From assembly GCA_964019055.1 (NCBI GenBank), contig OZ025224.1:3168376-3232375 (forward strand): DNA of 64,000 nt, in the 5' to 3' direction. Within the stretch, counting starts at the first letter, position 1, and each line of letters opens with the position of its first letter. Shown in pieces: positions 42,301-57,300 of the stretch. Below the pieces are notes generated by a model. That model ran no database searches. It saw nothing but the letters and a program-made list of their open reading frames with translations, and was not told where the DNA came from. Source of the DNA: Anthopleura xanthogrammica (taxonomy: Eukaryota; Cnidaria; Anthozoa; Actiniaria; Actiniidae). Made by a program: the position numbers and the translations under genes.

Positions 42301-45300
42301 TCGGCATAAATTAACTCGGCCCGTCGTAACTTTGATTTACGCAAGCCAAGATTCCAGACTACTGGAGCTCTCAAAGTCGCGTAATTTCATTTTGAAAATA
42401 GGTGTAAACATTCTCTGAAGCAGCCAAGTAAATTTACTCACCGAGTTTTCAAAGTTGTTCCTTAATTTTTTGGCCTTTTCTGAATTTTCATCTTTGACTT
42501 CCTCGTACACAATACTGACATTGCCAACGCCAATTATCCTAGTTTCAAATCGGATTTTCACTGAAAAAAAATGAGATATAGGTATATAATTAACACAATG
42601 TCATTTTCAAGGAATTCAAAATCAACCATATTCGTTGTAGTGCAATGTTTTCCCATTACAGACCACGTGTCATTCTCTTGAGAATAAGATTCGTTGTTTG
42701 AGGTGTATCCATATTCATGTGTCTTCTCGTCCGCACCCGTTACATAAAGCAATAATACACTTGGGAATGCAACCTTGTATTTAAAAGCTATTGCACTAGC
42801 TCTAAATCGTCTTAATTCACTGAAAATGCGAAATTTCATACGACAGGAAGGAGGGAACAAGGGAAGAAAGGGAAAGAAAAGAAGCAGGGAAAGCAACATG
42901 CTTTGTTGTCAATCTAATATTGTGTCAGAATTTCCTGACATCCATAAGCGTATTTGGACAAAGAATAGATAACTCACTCATTTTGGCAGTAATCTCGGGT
43001 TCTGTAGTTGGTGTGGCCGTTGTAGATTGTGCAGATGATGCTGTTGTTGTGGCTAATGGTATAAGAGCAACATTATTATGTATAGTTATATAGTATATAT
43101 TGTAAAAGCCATTTCATCTTTTCAACTGACTGTAATTATATATGGAGTTACGTACCTTGGTTTGTGATGTTAGCACCAAGTGGATGGTTGGGGTCGACTG
43201 TGTAGTTTCCAATCGTTCCAGAGTTAATTTGCTGCTGAACTTCATTGATGAATTGCTGCGCTTCTTGTTGTGAGGTTGCGTTAACAAAGAGATCGTACTG
43301 CACGATCACACCGCTGTTTCCTTCTCTGTATCAAGAATAACAAGAAAAGTAAAGTATAGGTCAGTTCTGATGATAAGTCATCTGGTCTCAAGTCATTGCC
43401 TTTGCCCGTCATTTGGGTACCGATTCAAGCTTCACACATGAAATATTATTACTCACCGAAATCCACGAATGATCATTGCCCATGCCATAGCTCCTCTTTC
43501 ACCTGTCCTGTTCCTCAGACGTTTCATAAACTGAAAAAAAAAAAAAAAAATCATTATAAACTTAACGGCTCGAGTCCTCTTGAATTTTGACACCAATCAG
43601 TTGTATTGAACAAGTTATTTTAGAAAATGCCGTTTGTTTTCGAACCTGACCTTCAACGTTATCGATTTGTTGAGTTTCTTCTAAATCTAGGAATAACTAT
43701 TGGCACTTATTTCTTCTAGATGATCGTATTTGAGCGTAGCCATGTTTATAGCAACATGTGAAAATGACTGTTGAGTCAACGGAATTCAGTCTTCATCGCT
43801 CGCTATCGGCATAAATTAAGTCGGCCCGTCGTAACTTTGATTTACGCAAGCCAAGATTCCAGACAACTGGAGCTCTCAAAGTCGCGTAATTTCATTTTGA
43901 AAATGGGTGTAAACATTCTCTGAAGCAGCCAAGTAAATTTACTCACCGAGTTTTCAAAGTTGTTCCTTAAGTTTTTGGCCTTTTCTGAATTTTCATCTTT
44001 GACTTCCTCGTACACAATACTGACATTGCCAACGCCAATTATCCTAGTTTCAACTCGGATTTTCACTGAAGAAAAAAATGAGATATAGGTATATAATTAA
44101 CACAATGTCATTTTCAAGGAATTCAAAATCAACCATATTCGTTGTAGTGCAATGTTTTCCCATTACAGACCACGTGTCATTGTCTTGAGAATAAGATTCG
44201 TTGTTTGAGGTGTACCCATATTCATGTGTCTTGTCGTGCGCAACCGTTAGATAAAGAAATAATACACTTGGGAATGCAACGTTGTATGTAAAAGCTATTG
44301 CACTAGCTCTAAATCGTCTTAATTCACTGCATTGGTTATCAGCATCTGCATAGTTTCAAAATGCGAAATTTCATACGACAGGGAGGAAGGAACCAAGGAA
44401 GAAGGAGAAAGAAAAGAAGCAGGGAAAGCAACATGCTTTGTTGTCAATCTAATATTGTGTCAGAATTTCCTGACATCCATAAGCGTATTTGGACAAAGAA
44501 TAGATAACTCACTCATTTTGGCAGTAATCTCGGGTTCTGTTGGTGTGGCCGTTGTAGATTGTGCAGATGATGCTGTTGTGGCTAATGGTATATGAGGAAC
44601 ATTATTATGATATAGTTCTATAGTATATATTGTAAAAGCCATTTCATCTTTTCAACTGAGTGTAATTATATATCGAGTTACGTACCTTGGTTTGTGATGT
44701 TAGCACCAAGTGGATGGTTGGGGTCGACTGTGTAGTTTCCAATCGTTCCAGAGTTAATTTGCTGCTGAACTTCATTGATGAATTGCTGCGCTTCTTGTTG
44801 TGAGGTTGCGTTAACAAATATATCGTACTCCACGATCACACCGCTGTTTCCTTCTCTGTATCAAGAATAACAAGAAAAGTAAAGTATAGGTCAGTTCTGA
44901 TGATAAGACATCTGGTCTCAAGTCATTGCCTTGCCCGTCATTTGGGTACCGATTCAAGCTTCACACATGAAATATTATTACTCACCGAAATCCACGAATG
45001 ATCATTGCCCATGCCATAGCTCCTCTTTCACCTGTCCTGTTCCTCAGACGTTTCATAAACTGCAAAAAAAAATCATTAAAAACTTAACGGCTCGAGTCGT
45101 CTGGAATTTTGACACCAATCAGTTGTATTGAACAAGTTATTTTAGAAAATGCCGTTTGTTTTCCAACCTGACCTTCAACGTTATCGATTTGTTGAGTTTC
45201 TTCTAAATCTAGGAATAACTATTGGCACTTATTTCTTCTAGATCATCGTATTTGAGCGTAGCCATGTTTATAGCAACATGTGAAAATGACTGTTGAGTCA

Positions 45301-48300
45301 ACGGAATTCAGTCTTCATCGCTCGCTATCGGCATAAATTAAGTCGGCCCGTCGTAACTTTGATTTACGCAAGCCAAGATTCCAGACAACTGGAGCTCTCA
45401 AAGTCGCGTAATTTCATTTTGAAAATGGGTGTAAACATTCTCTGAAGCAGCCAAGTAAATTTACTCACCGAGTTTTCAAAGTTGTTCCTTAAGTTTTTGG
45501 CCTTTTCTGAATTTTCATCTTTGACTTCCTCGTACACAATACTGACATTGCCAACGCCAATTATCCTAGTTTCAACTCGGATTTTCACTGAAGAAAAAAA
45601 TGAGATATAGGTATATAATTAACACAATGTCATTTTCAAGGAATTCAAAATCAACCATATTCGTTGTAGTGCAATGTTTTCCCATTACAGACCACGTGTC
45701 ATTGTCTTGAGAATAAGATTCGTTGTTTGAGGTGTACCCATATTCATGTGTCTTGTCGTGCGCAACCGTTAGATAAAGAAATAATACACTTGGGAATGCA
45801 ACGTTGTATGTAAAAGCTATTGCACTAGCTCTAAATCGTCTTAATTCACTGCATTGGTTATCAGCATCTGCATAGTTTCAAAATGCGAAATTTCATACGA
45901 CAGGGAGGAAGGAACCAAGGAAGAAGGAGAAAGAAAAGAAGCAGGGAAAGCAACATGCTTTGTTGTCAATCTAATATTGTGTCAGAATTTCCTGACATCC
46001 ATAAGCGTATTTGGACAAAGAATAGATAACTCACTCATTTTGGCAGTAATCTCGGGTTCTGTTGGTGTGGCCGTTGTAGATTGTGCAGATGATGCTGTTG
46101 TGGCTAATGGTATATGAGCAACATTATTATGATATAGTTCTATAGTATATATTGTAAAAGCCATTTCATCTTTTCAACTGAGTGTAATTATATATCGAGT
46201 TACGTACCTTGGTTTGTGATGTTAGCACCAAGTGGATGGTTGGGGTCGACTGTGTAGTTTCCAATCGTTCCAGAGTTAATTTGCTGCTGAACTTCATTGA
46301 TGAATTGCTGCGCTTCTTGTTGTGAGGTTGCGTTAACAAATATATCGTACTCCACGATCACACCGCTGTTTCCTTCTCTGTATCAAGAATAACAAGAAAA
46401 GTAAAGTATAGGTCAGTTCTGATGATAAGACATCTGGTCTCAAGTCATTGCCTTGCCCGTCATTTGGGTACCGATTCAAGCTTCACACATGAAATATTAT
46501 TACTCACCGAAATCCACGAATGATCATTGCCCATGCCATAGCTCCTCTTTCACCTGTCCTGTTCCTCAGACGTTTCATAAACTGCAAAAAAAAATCATTA
46601 AAAACTTAACGGCTCGAGTCGTCTGGAATTTTGACACCAATCAGTTGTATTGAACAAGTTATTTTAGAAAATGCCGTTTGTTTTCCAACCTGACCTTCAA
46701 CGTTATCGATTTGTTGAGTTTCTTCTCAATCTAGGAATAACTATTGGCACTTATTTCTTCTAGATCATCGTATTTGAGCGTAGCCATGTTTATAGCAACA
46801 TGTGAAAATGACTGTTGAGTCAACGGAATTCAGTCTTCATCGCTCGCTATCGGAATAAATTAACTCGGCCCGTCGTAACTTTGATTTACGCAAGCCAAGA
46901 TTCCAGACAACTGGAGCTCTCAAAGTCGCGTAATTTCATTTTGAAAATGGGTGTAAACATTCTCTGAAGCAGCCAAGTAAATTTACTCACCGAGTTTTCA
47001 AAGTTGTTCCTTAAGTTTTTGGCCTTTTCTGAATTTTCATCTTTGACTTCCTCGTACACAATACTGACATTGCCAACGCCAATTATCCTAGTTTCAAATC
47101 GGATTTTCACTGAAAAAAAATGAGATATAGGTATATAATTAACACAATGTCATTTTCAAGAGATTCAAAATCAACCATATTCGTTGTAGTGCAATGTTTT
47201 CCCATTACAGACAGACCACGTGTCATTCTATTGAGAATAAGATTCCTTGTTTGAGGTGCATCCATATTCATGTGTCTTCTCGTGCGGAACCGTTAGATAA
47301 AGCAATAATACACTTGGGAATGCAACCTTGTATATAAAAGCTATTGCACTAGCTCTAACTAGTCTTAATTCACTGAAATGCGAAATTTCATACGACAGGA
47401 AGGAAGGAACAAGGGAAGAAAGGGAAAGAAAAGAAGCAGGGAAACCAACATGCTTTGTTGTCAATCTAATATTGTGTCAGAATTTCCTGACATCCATAAG
47501 CGTATTTGGACAAAGAATAGATAACTCACTCATTTTGGCAGTAATCTCGGGTTCTGTAGTTGGTGTGGCCGTTGTAGATTGTGCAGATGATGCTGTTGTG
47601 GCTAATGGTATATGAGCAACATTATTATGTATAGTTCTATAATATATACTGATATATATATATTGTAAAAGCCGTTTCATCTTTTCAACTGAGTGTAATT
47701 ATATATGGAGTTACGTACCTTGGTTTGTGATGTTCGCACCAAGTGGATGTTTGGGGTCGACTGTGTAGTTTCCAATCGTTCCAGAGTTAATTTGCTGCTG
47801 AACTTCATTGATGAATTGCTGCGCTTCTTGTTGTGAGGTTGCGTTAACAAAGAGATCGTACTCCACGATCACACCGCTGTTTCCATCTCTGTATCAAGAA
47901 TAACAAGAAAAGTAAAATATAGGTCAGTTCTGATGATAAGACATCTGGTCTCAAGTCATTGCCTTGCCCGTCATTTGGGTATCGATTCAAGCTTCACACA
48001 TGCAATATTATTACTCACCGAAGTCGAAGAATAATCATTGCCCATGCCATAGCTCCTCTTTCACCTGTCCTGTTCCTCAGAAGTTTCATAAACTGCAAAA
48101 AAAAGAAAAACATTATAAACTTAACGGCTCGAGTCGTCTGGAATTTTGACACCAATCAGTTGTATTGAACAAGTTATTTTAGAAAATGCCGTTTGTTTTC
48201 AAACCTGACGTTCAACGTTATCGATTTGTTGAGTGTCATCCAAATCTAGGGAAAACTATTGGCACTTATTTCTTCTAGATCATCGTATTTGTGCGTAGCC

Positions 48301-51300
48301 ATCTTTATAGCAACATGTGAAAATGACTGTTGAGTCGAGGGAATTCAGTCTTCATCGCTCGCTATCGGAATGAATTAAGTCGGCCCGTCGTAACTTTGAT
48401 TTACGCAAGCCAAGATTCCAGACAACTGGAGCTCTCAAAGTCGCGTAATTTCATTTTGAAAATGGGTGTAAACATTCTCTGAAGCAGCCAAGTAAATTTA
48501 CTCACCGAGTTTTCAAAGTTGTTCTTTAAGTTTTTGGCCTTTTCTGAATTTTCATCTTTGACTTCCTCGTACGCAATACTGACATTGCCAACGCCAATTA
48601 TCCTAGTTTCAACTCGGATTTTCACTGAAGAAAAAAATGAGATATAGGTATATAATTAACACAATGTCATTTTCAAGGAATTCAAAATCAACCATATTCG
48701 TTGTAGTGCAATGTTTTCCCATTACAGACCACGTGTCATTGTCTTGAGAATAAGATTCGTTGTTTGAGGTGTACCCATATTCATGTGTCTTGTCGTGCGC
48801 AACCGTTAGATAAAGAAATAATACACTTGGGAATGCAACGTTGTATGTAAAAGCTATTGCACTAGCTCTAAATCGTCTTAATTCACTGAATTCGTTATCA
48901 GCATCTGCATAGTTTCAAAATGCGAAATTTCATACGACAGGGAGGAAGGAACCAGGCGGGAACAAGGAGAAAGAAAAGAAGCAGGGAAAGCAACATGCTT
49001 TGTTGTCAATCTAATATTGTGTCAGAATTTCCTGACATCCATAAGCGTATTTGGACAAAGAATAGATAACTCACTCATTTTGGCAGTAATCTCGGGTTCT
49101 GTAGTTGGTGTGGCCGTTGTAGATTGTGCAGATGATGCTGTTGTGGCTAATGGTATATGAGCAACATTATTATGTATAGTTCTATAATATATACTGATAT
49201 ATATATATTGTAAAAGCCGTTTCATCTTTTCAACTGAGTGTAATTATATATGGAGTTACGTACCTTGGTTTGTGATGTTCGCACCAAGTGGATGTTTGGG
49301 GTCGACTGTGTAGTTTCCAATCGTTCCAGAGTTAATTTGCTGCTGAACTTCATTGATGAATTGCTGCGCTTCTTGTTGTGAGGTTGCGTTAACAAAGAGA
49401 TCGTACTCCACGATCACACCGCTGTTTCCATCTCTGTATCAAGAATAACAAGAAAAGTAAAATATAGGTCAGTTCTGATGATAAGACATCTGGTCTCAAG
49501 TCATTGCCTTGCCCGTCATTTGGGTATCGATTCAAGCTTCACACATGCAATATTATTACTCACCGAAGTCGAAGAATAATCATTGCCCATGCCATAGCTC
49601 CTCTTTCACCTGTCCTGTTCCTCAGAAGTTTCATAAACTGCAAAAAAAAGAAAAACATTATAAACTTAACGGCTCGAGTCGTCTGGAATTTTGACACCAA
49701 TCAGTTGTATTGAACAAGTTATTTTAGAAAATGCCGTTTGTTTTCAAACCTGACGTTCAACGTTATCGATTTGTTGAGTGTCATCCAAATCTAGGGAAAA
49801 CTATTGGCACTTATTTCTTCTAGATCATCGTATTTGTGCGTAGCCATCTTTATAGCAACATGTGAAAATGACTGTTGAGTCGAGGGAATTCAGTCTTCAT
49901 CGCTCGCTATCGGAATGAATTAAGTCGGCCCGTCGTAACTTTGATTTACGCAAGCCAAGATTCCAGACAACTGGAGCTCTCAAAGTCGCGTAATTTCATT
50001 TTGAAAATGGGTGTAAACATTCTCTGAAGCAGCCAAGTAAATTTACTCACCGAGTTTTCAAAGTTGTTCTTTAAGTTTTTGGCCTTTTCTGAATTTTCAT
50101 CTTTGACTTCCTCGTACGCAATACTGACATTGCCAACGCCAATTATCCTAGTTTCAACTCGGATTTTCACTGAAGAAAAAAATGAGATATAGGTATATAA
50201 TTAACACAATGTCATTTTCAAGGAATTCAAAATCAACCATATTCGTTGTAGTGCAATGTTTTCCCATTACAGACCACGTGTCATTGTCTTGAGAATAAGA
50301 TTCGTTGTTTGAGGTGTACCCATATTCATGTGTCTTGTCGTGCGCAACCGTTAGATAAAGAAATAATACACTTGGGAATGCAACGTTGTATGTAAAAGCT
50401 ATTGCACTAGCTCTAAATCGTCTTAATTCACTGAATTCGTTATCAGCATCTGCATAGTTTCAAAATGCGAAATTTCATACGACAGGGAGGAAGGAACCAG
50501 GCGGGAAGAAGGAGAAAGAAAAGAAGCAGGGAAAGCAACATGCTTTGTTGTCAATCTAATATTGTGTCAGAATTTCCTGACATCCATAAGCGTATTTGGA
50601 CAAAGAATAGATAACTCACTCATTTTGGCAGTAATCTCGGGTTCTGTAGTTGGTGTGGCCGTTGTAGATTGTGCAGATGATGCTGTTGTGGCTAATGGTA
50701 TATGAGCAACATTATTATGTATAGTTCTATAATATATATATATATATATTGTAAAAGCCGTTTCATCTTTTCAACTGAGTGTAATTATATATGGAGTTAC
50801 GTACCTTGGTTTGTGATGTTAGCACCAAGTGGATGTTTGGGGTCGACTGTGTAGTTTCCAATCGTTCCAGAGTTAATTTGCTGCTGAACTTCATTGATGA
50901 ATTGCTGCGCTTCTTGTTGTGAGGTTGCGTTAACAAAGAGATCGTACTCCACGATCACACCGCTGTTTCCATCTCTGTATCAAGAATAACAAGAAAAGTA
51001 AAGTATAGGTCAGTTCTGATGATAAGACATCTGGTCTCAAGTCATTGCCTTGCCCGTCATTTGGGTATCGATTCAAGCTTCACACATGCAATATTATTAC
51101 TCACCGAAGTCGAAGAATAATCATTGCCCATGCCATAGCTCCTCTTTCACCTGTCCTGTTCCTCAGAAGTTTCATAAACTGCAAAAAAAAGAAAAACATT
51201 ATAAACTTAACGGCTCGAGTCGTCTGGAATTTTGACACCAATCAGTTGTATTGAACAAGTTATTTTAGAAAATGCCGTTTGTTTTCAAACCTGACGTTCA

Positions 51301-54300
51301 ACGTTATCGATTTGTTGAGTGTCATCCAAATCTAGGGAAAACTATTGGCACTTATTTCTTCTAGATCATCGTATTTGTGCGTAGCCATCTTTATAGCAAC
51401 ATGTGAAAATGACTGTTGAGTCGAGGGAATTCAGTCTTCATCGCTCGCTATCGGAATGAATTAAGTCGGCCCGTCGTAACTTTGATTTACGCAAGCCAAG
51501 ATTCCAGACAACTGGAGCTCTCAAAGTCGCGTAATTTCATTTTGAAAATGGGTGTAAACATTCTCTGAAGCAGCCAAGTAAATTTACTCACCGAGTTTTC
51601 AAAGTTGTTCTTTAAGTTTTTGGCCTTTTCTGAATTTTCATCTTTGACTTCCTCGTACACAATACTGACATTGCCAACGCCAATTATCCTAGTTTCAACT
51701 CGGATTTTCACTGAAGAAAAAAATGAGATATAGGTATATAATTAACACAATGTCATTTTCAAGGAATTCAAAATCAACCATATTCGTTGTAGTGCAATGT
51801 TTTCCCATTACAGACCACGTGTCATTGTCTTGAGAATAAGATTCGTTGTTTGAGGTGTACCCATATTCATGTGTCTTGTCGTGCGCAACCGTTAGATAAA
51901 GAAATAATACACTTGGGAATGCAACGTTGTATGTAAAAGCTATTGCACTAGCTCTAAATCGTCTTAATTCACTGAATTCGTTATCAGCATCTGCATAGTT
52001 TCAAAATGCGAAATTTCATACGACAGGGAGGAAGGAACCAGGCGGGAAGAAGGAGAAAGAAAAGAAGCAGGGAAAGCAACATGCTTTGTTGTCAATCTAA
52101 TATTGTGTCAGAATTTCCTGACATCCATAAGCGTATTTGGACAAAGAATAGATAACTCACTCATTTTGGCAGTAATCTCGGGTTCTGTAGTTGGTGTGGC
52201 CGTTGTAGATTGTGCAGATGATGCTGTTGTGGCTAATGGTATATGAGCAACATTATTATGTATAGTTCTATAATATATACTGATATATATATTGTAAAAG
52301 CCGTTTCATCTTTTCAACTGAGTGTAATTATATATGGAGTTACGTACCTTGGTTTGTGATGTTCGCACCAAGTGGATGTTTGGGGTCGACTGTGTAGTTT
52401 CCAATCGTTCCAGAGTTAATTTGCTGCTGAACTTCATTGATGAATTGCTGCGCTTCTTGTTGTGAGGTTGCGTTAACAAAGAGATCGTACTCCACGATCA
52501 CACCGCTGTTTCCATCTCTGTATCAAGAATAACAAGAAAAGTAAAATATAGGTCAGTTCTGATGATAAGACATCTGGTCTCAAGTCATTGCCTTGCCCGT
52601 CATTTGGGTATCGATTCAAGCTTCACACATGCAATATTATTACTCACCGAAGTCGAAGAATAATCATTGCCCATGCCATAGCTCCTCTTTCACCTGTCCT
52701 GTTCCTCAGAAGTTTCATAAACTGCAAAAAAAAGAAAAACATTATAAACTTAACGGCTCGAGTCGTCTGGAATTTTGACACCAATCAGTTGTATTGAACA
52801 AGTTATTTTAGAAAATGCCGTTTGTTTTCAAACCTGACGTTCAACGTTATCGATTTGTTGAGTGTCATCCAAATCTAGGGAAAACTATTGGCACTTATTT
52901 CTTCTAGATCATCGTATTTGTGCGTAGCCATCTTTATAGCAACATGTGAAAATGACTGTTGAGTCGAGGGAATTCAGTCTTCATCGCTCGCTATCGGAAT
53001 GAATTAAGTCGGCCCGTCGTAACTTTGATTTACGCAAGCCAAGATTCCAGACAACTGGAGCTCTCAAAGTCGCGTAATTTCATTTTGAAAATGGGTGTAA
53101 ACATTCTCTGAAGCAGCCAAGTAAATTTACTCACCGAGTTTTCAAAGTTGTTCTTTAAGTTTTTGGCCTTTTCTGAATTTTCATCTTTGACTTCCTCGTA
53201 CACAATACTGACATTGCCAACGCCAATTATCCTAGTTTCAACTCGGATTTTCACTGAAGAAAAAAATGAGATATAGGTATATAATTAACACAATGTCATT
53301 TTCAAGGAATTCAAAATCAACCATATTCGTTGTAGTGCAATGTTTTCCCATTACAGACCACGTGTCATTGTCTTGAGAATAAGATTCGTTGTTTGAGGTG
53401 TACCCATATTCATGTGTCTTGTCGTGCGCAACCGTTAGATAAAGAAATAATACACTTGGGAATGCAACGTTGTATGTAAAAGCTATTGCACTAGCTCTAA
53501 ATCGTCTTAATTCACTGAATTCGTTATCAGCATCTGCATAGTTTCAAAATGCGAAATTTCATACGACAGGGAGGAAGGAACCAGGCGGGAAGAAGGAGAA
53601 AGAAAAGAAGCAGGGAAAGCAACATGCTTTGTTGTCAATCTAATATTGTGTCAGAATTTCCTGACATCCATAAGCGTATTTGGACAAAGAATAGATAACT
53701 CACTCATTTTGGCAGTAATCTCGGGTTCTGTAGTTGGTGTGGCCGTTGTAGATTGTGCAGATGATGCTGTTGTGGCTAATGGTATATGAGCAACATTATT
53801 ATGTATAGTTCTATAATATATACTGATATATATATTGTAAAAGCCGTTTCATCTTTTCAACTGAGTGTAATTATATATGGAGTTACGTACCTTGGTTTGT
53901 GATGTTCGCACCAAGTGGATGTTTGGGGTCGACTGTGTAGTTTCCAATCGTTCCAGAGTTAATTTGCTGCTGAACTTCATTGATGAATTGCTGCGCTTCT
54001 TGTTGTGAGGTTGCGTTAACAAAGAGATCGTACTCCACGATCACACCGCTGTTTCCATCTCTGTATCAAGAATAACAAGAAAAGTAAAATATAGGTCAGT
54101 TCTGATGATAAGACATCTGGTCTCAAGTCATTGCCTTGCCCGTCATTTGGGTATCGATTCAAGCTTCACACATGCAATATTATTACTCACCGAAGTCGAA
54201 GAATAATCATTGCCCATGCCATAGCTCCTCTTTCACCTGTCCTGTTCCTCAGAAGTTTCATAAACTGCAAAAAAAAGAAAAACATTATAAACTTAACGGC

Positions 54301-57300
54301 TCGAGTCGTCTGGAATTTTGACACCAATCAGTTGTATTGAACAAGTTATTTTAGAAAATGCCGTTTGTTTTCAAACCTGACGTTCAACGTTATCGATTTG
54401 TTGAGTGTCATCCAAATCTAGGGAAAACTATTGGCACTTATTTCTTCTAGATCATCGTATTTGTGCGTAGCCATCTTTATAGCAACATGTGAAAATGACT
54501 GTTGAGTCGAGGGAATTCAGTCTTCATCGCTCGCTATCGGAATGAATTAAGTCGGCCCGTCGTAACTTTGATTTACGCAAGCCAAGATTCCAGACAACTG
54601 GAGCTCTCAAAGTCGCGTAATTTCATTTTGAAAATGGGTGTAAACATTCTCTGAAGCAGCCAAGTAAATTTACTCACCGAGTTTTCAAAGTTGTTCTTTA
54701 AGTTTTTGGCCTTTTCTGAATTTTCATCTTTGACTTCCTCGTACACAATACTGACATTGCCAACGCCAATTATCCTAGTTTCAACTCGGATTTTCACTGA
54801 AGAAAAAAATGAGATATAGGTATATAATTAACACAATGTCATTTTCAAGGAATTCAAAATCAACCATATTCGTTGTAGTGCAATGTTTTCCCATTACAGA
54901 CCACGTGTCATTGTCTTGAGAATAAGATTCGTTGTTTGAGGTGTACCCATATTCATGTGTCTTGTCGTGCGCAACCGTTAGATAAAGAAATAATACACTT
55001 GGGAATGCAACGTTGTATGTAAAAGCTATTGCACTAGCTCTAAATCGTCTTAATTCACTGAATTCGTTATCAGCATCTGCATAGTTTCAAAATGCGAAAT
55101 TTCATACGACAGGGAGGAAGGAACCAGGCGGGAAGAAGGAGAAAGAAAAGAAGCAGGGAAAGCAACATGCTTTGTTGTCAATCTAATATTGTGTCAGAAT
55201 TTCCTGACATCCATAAGCGTATTTGGACAAAGAATAGATAACTCACTCATTTTGGCAGTAATCTCGGGTTCTGTAGTTGGTGTGGCCGTTGTAGATTGTG
55301 CAGATGATGCTGTTGTGGCTAATGGTATATGAGCAACATTATTATGTATAGTTCTATAATATATACTGATATATATATTGTAAAAGCCGTTTCATCTTTT
55401 CAACTGAGTGTAATTATATATGGAGTTACGTACCTTGGTTTGTGATGTTCGCACCAAGTGGATGTTTGGGGTCGACTGTGTAGTTTCCAATCGTTCCAGA
55501 GTTAATTTGCTGCTGAACTTCATTGATGAATTGCTGCGCTTCTTGTTGTGAGGTTGCGTTAACAAAGAGATCGTACTCCACGATCACACCGCTGTTTCCA
55601 TCTCTGTATCAAGAATAACAAGAAAAGTAAAATATAGGTCAGTTCTGATGATAAGACATCTGGTCTCAAGTCATTGCCTTGCCCGTCATTTGGGTATCGA
55701 TTCAAGCTTCACACATGCAATATTATTACTCACCGAAGTCGAAGAATAATCATTGCCCATGCCATAGCTCCTCTTTCACCTGTCCTGTTCCTCAGAAGTT
55801 TCATAAACTGCAAAAAAAAGAAAAACATTATAAACTTAACGGCTCGAGTCGTCTGGAATTTTGACACCAATCAGTTGTATTGAACAAGTTATTTTAGAAA
55901 ATGCCGTTTGTTTTCAAACCTGACGTTCAACGTTATCGATTTGTTGAGTGTCATCCAAATCTAGGGAAAACTATTGGCACTTATTTCTTCTAGATCATCG
56001 TATTTGTGCGTAGCCATCTTTATAGCAACATGTGAAAATGACTGTTGAGTCGAGGGAATTCAGTCTTCATCGCTCGCTATCGGAATGAATTAAGTCGGCC
56101 CGTCGTAACTTTGATTTACGCAAGCCAAGATTCCAGACAACTGGAGCTCTCAAAGTCGCGTAATTTCATTTTGAAAATGGGTGTAAACATTCTCTGAAGC
56201 AGCCAAGTAAATTTACTCACCGAGTTTTCAAAGTTGTTCTTTAAGTTTTTGGCCTTTTCTGAATTTTCATCTTTGACTTCCTCGTACACAATACTGACAT
56301 TGCCAACGCCAATTATCCTAGTTTCAACTCGGATTTTCACTGAAGAAAAAAATGAGATATAGGTATATAATTAACACAATGTCATTTTCAAGGAATTCAA
56401 AATCAACCATATTCGTTGTAGTGCAATGTTTTCCCATTACAGACCACGTGTCATTGTCTTGAGAATAAGATTCGTTGTTTGAGGTGTACCCATATTCATG
56501 TGTCTTGTCGTGCGCAACCGTTAGATAAAGAAATAATACACTTGGGAATGCAACGTTGTATGTAAAAGCTATTGCACTAGCTCTAAATCGTCTTAATTCA
56601 CTGAATTCGTTATCAGCATCTGCATAGTTTCAAAATGCGAAATTTCATACGACAGGGAGGAAGGAACCAGGCGGGAAGAAGGAGAAAGAAAAGAAGCAGG
56701 GAAAGCAACATGCTTTGTTGTCAATCTAATATTGTGTCAGAATTTCCTGACATCCATAAGCGTATTTGGACAAAGAATAGATAACTCACTCATTTTGGCA
56801 GTAATCTCGGGTTCTGTAGTTGGTGTGGCCGTTGTAGATTGTGCAGATGATGCTGTTGTGGCTAATGGTATATGAGCAACATTATTATGTATAGTTCTAT
56901 AATATATACTGATATATATATTGTAAAAGCCGTTTCATCTTTTCAACTGAGTGTAATTATATATGGAGTTACGTACCTTGGTTTGTGATGTTCGCACCAA
57001 GTGGATGTTTGGGGTCGACTGTGTAGTTTCCAATCGTTCCAGAGTTAATTTGCTGCTGAACTTCATTGATGAATTGCTGCGCTTCTTGTTGTGAGGTTGC
57101 GTTAACAAAGAGATCGTACTCCACGATCACACCGCTGTTTCCATCTCTGTATCAAGAATAACAAGAAAAGTAAAATATAGGTCAGTTCTGATGATAAGAC
57201 ATCTGGTCTCAAGTCATTGCCTTGCCCGTCATTTGGGTATCGATTCAAGCTTCACACATGCAATATTATTACTCACCGAAGTCGAAGAATAATCATTGCC

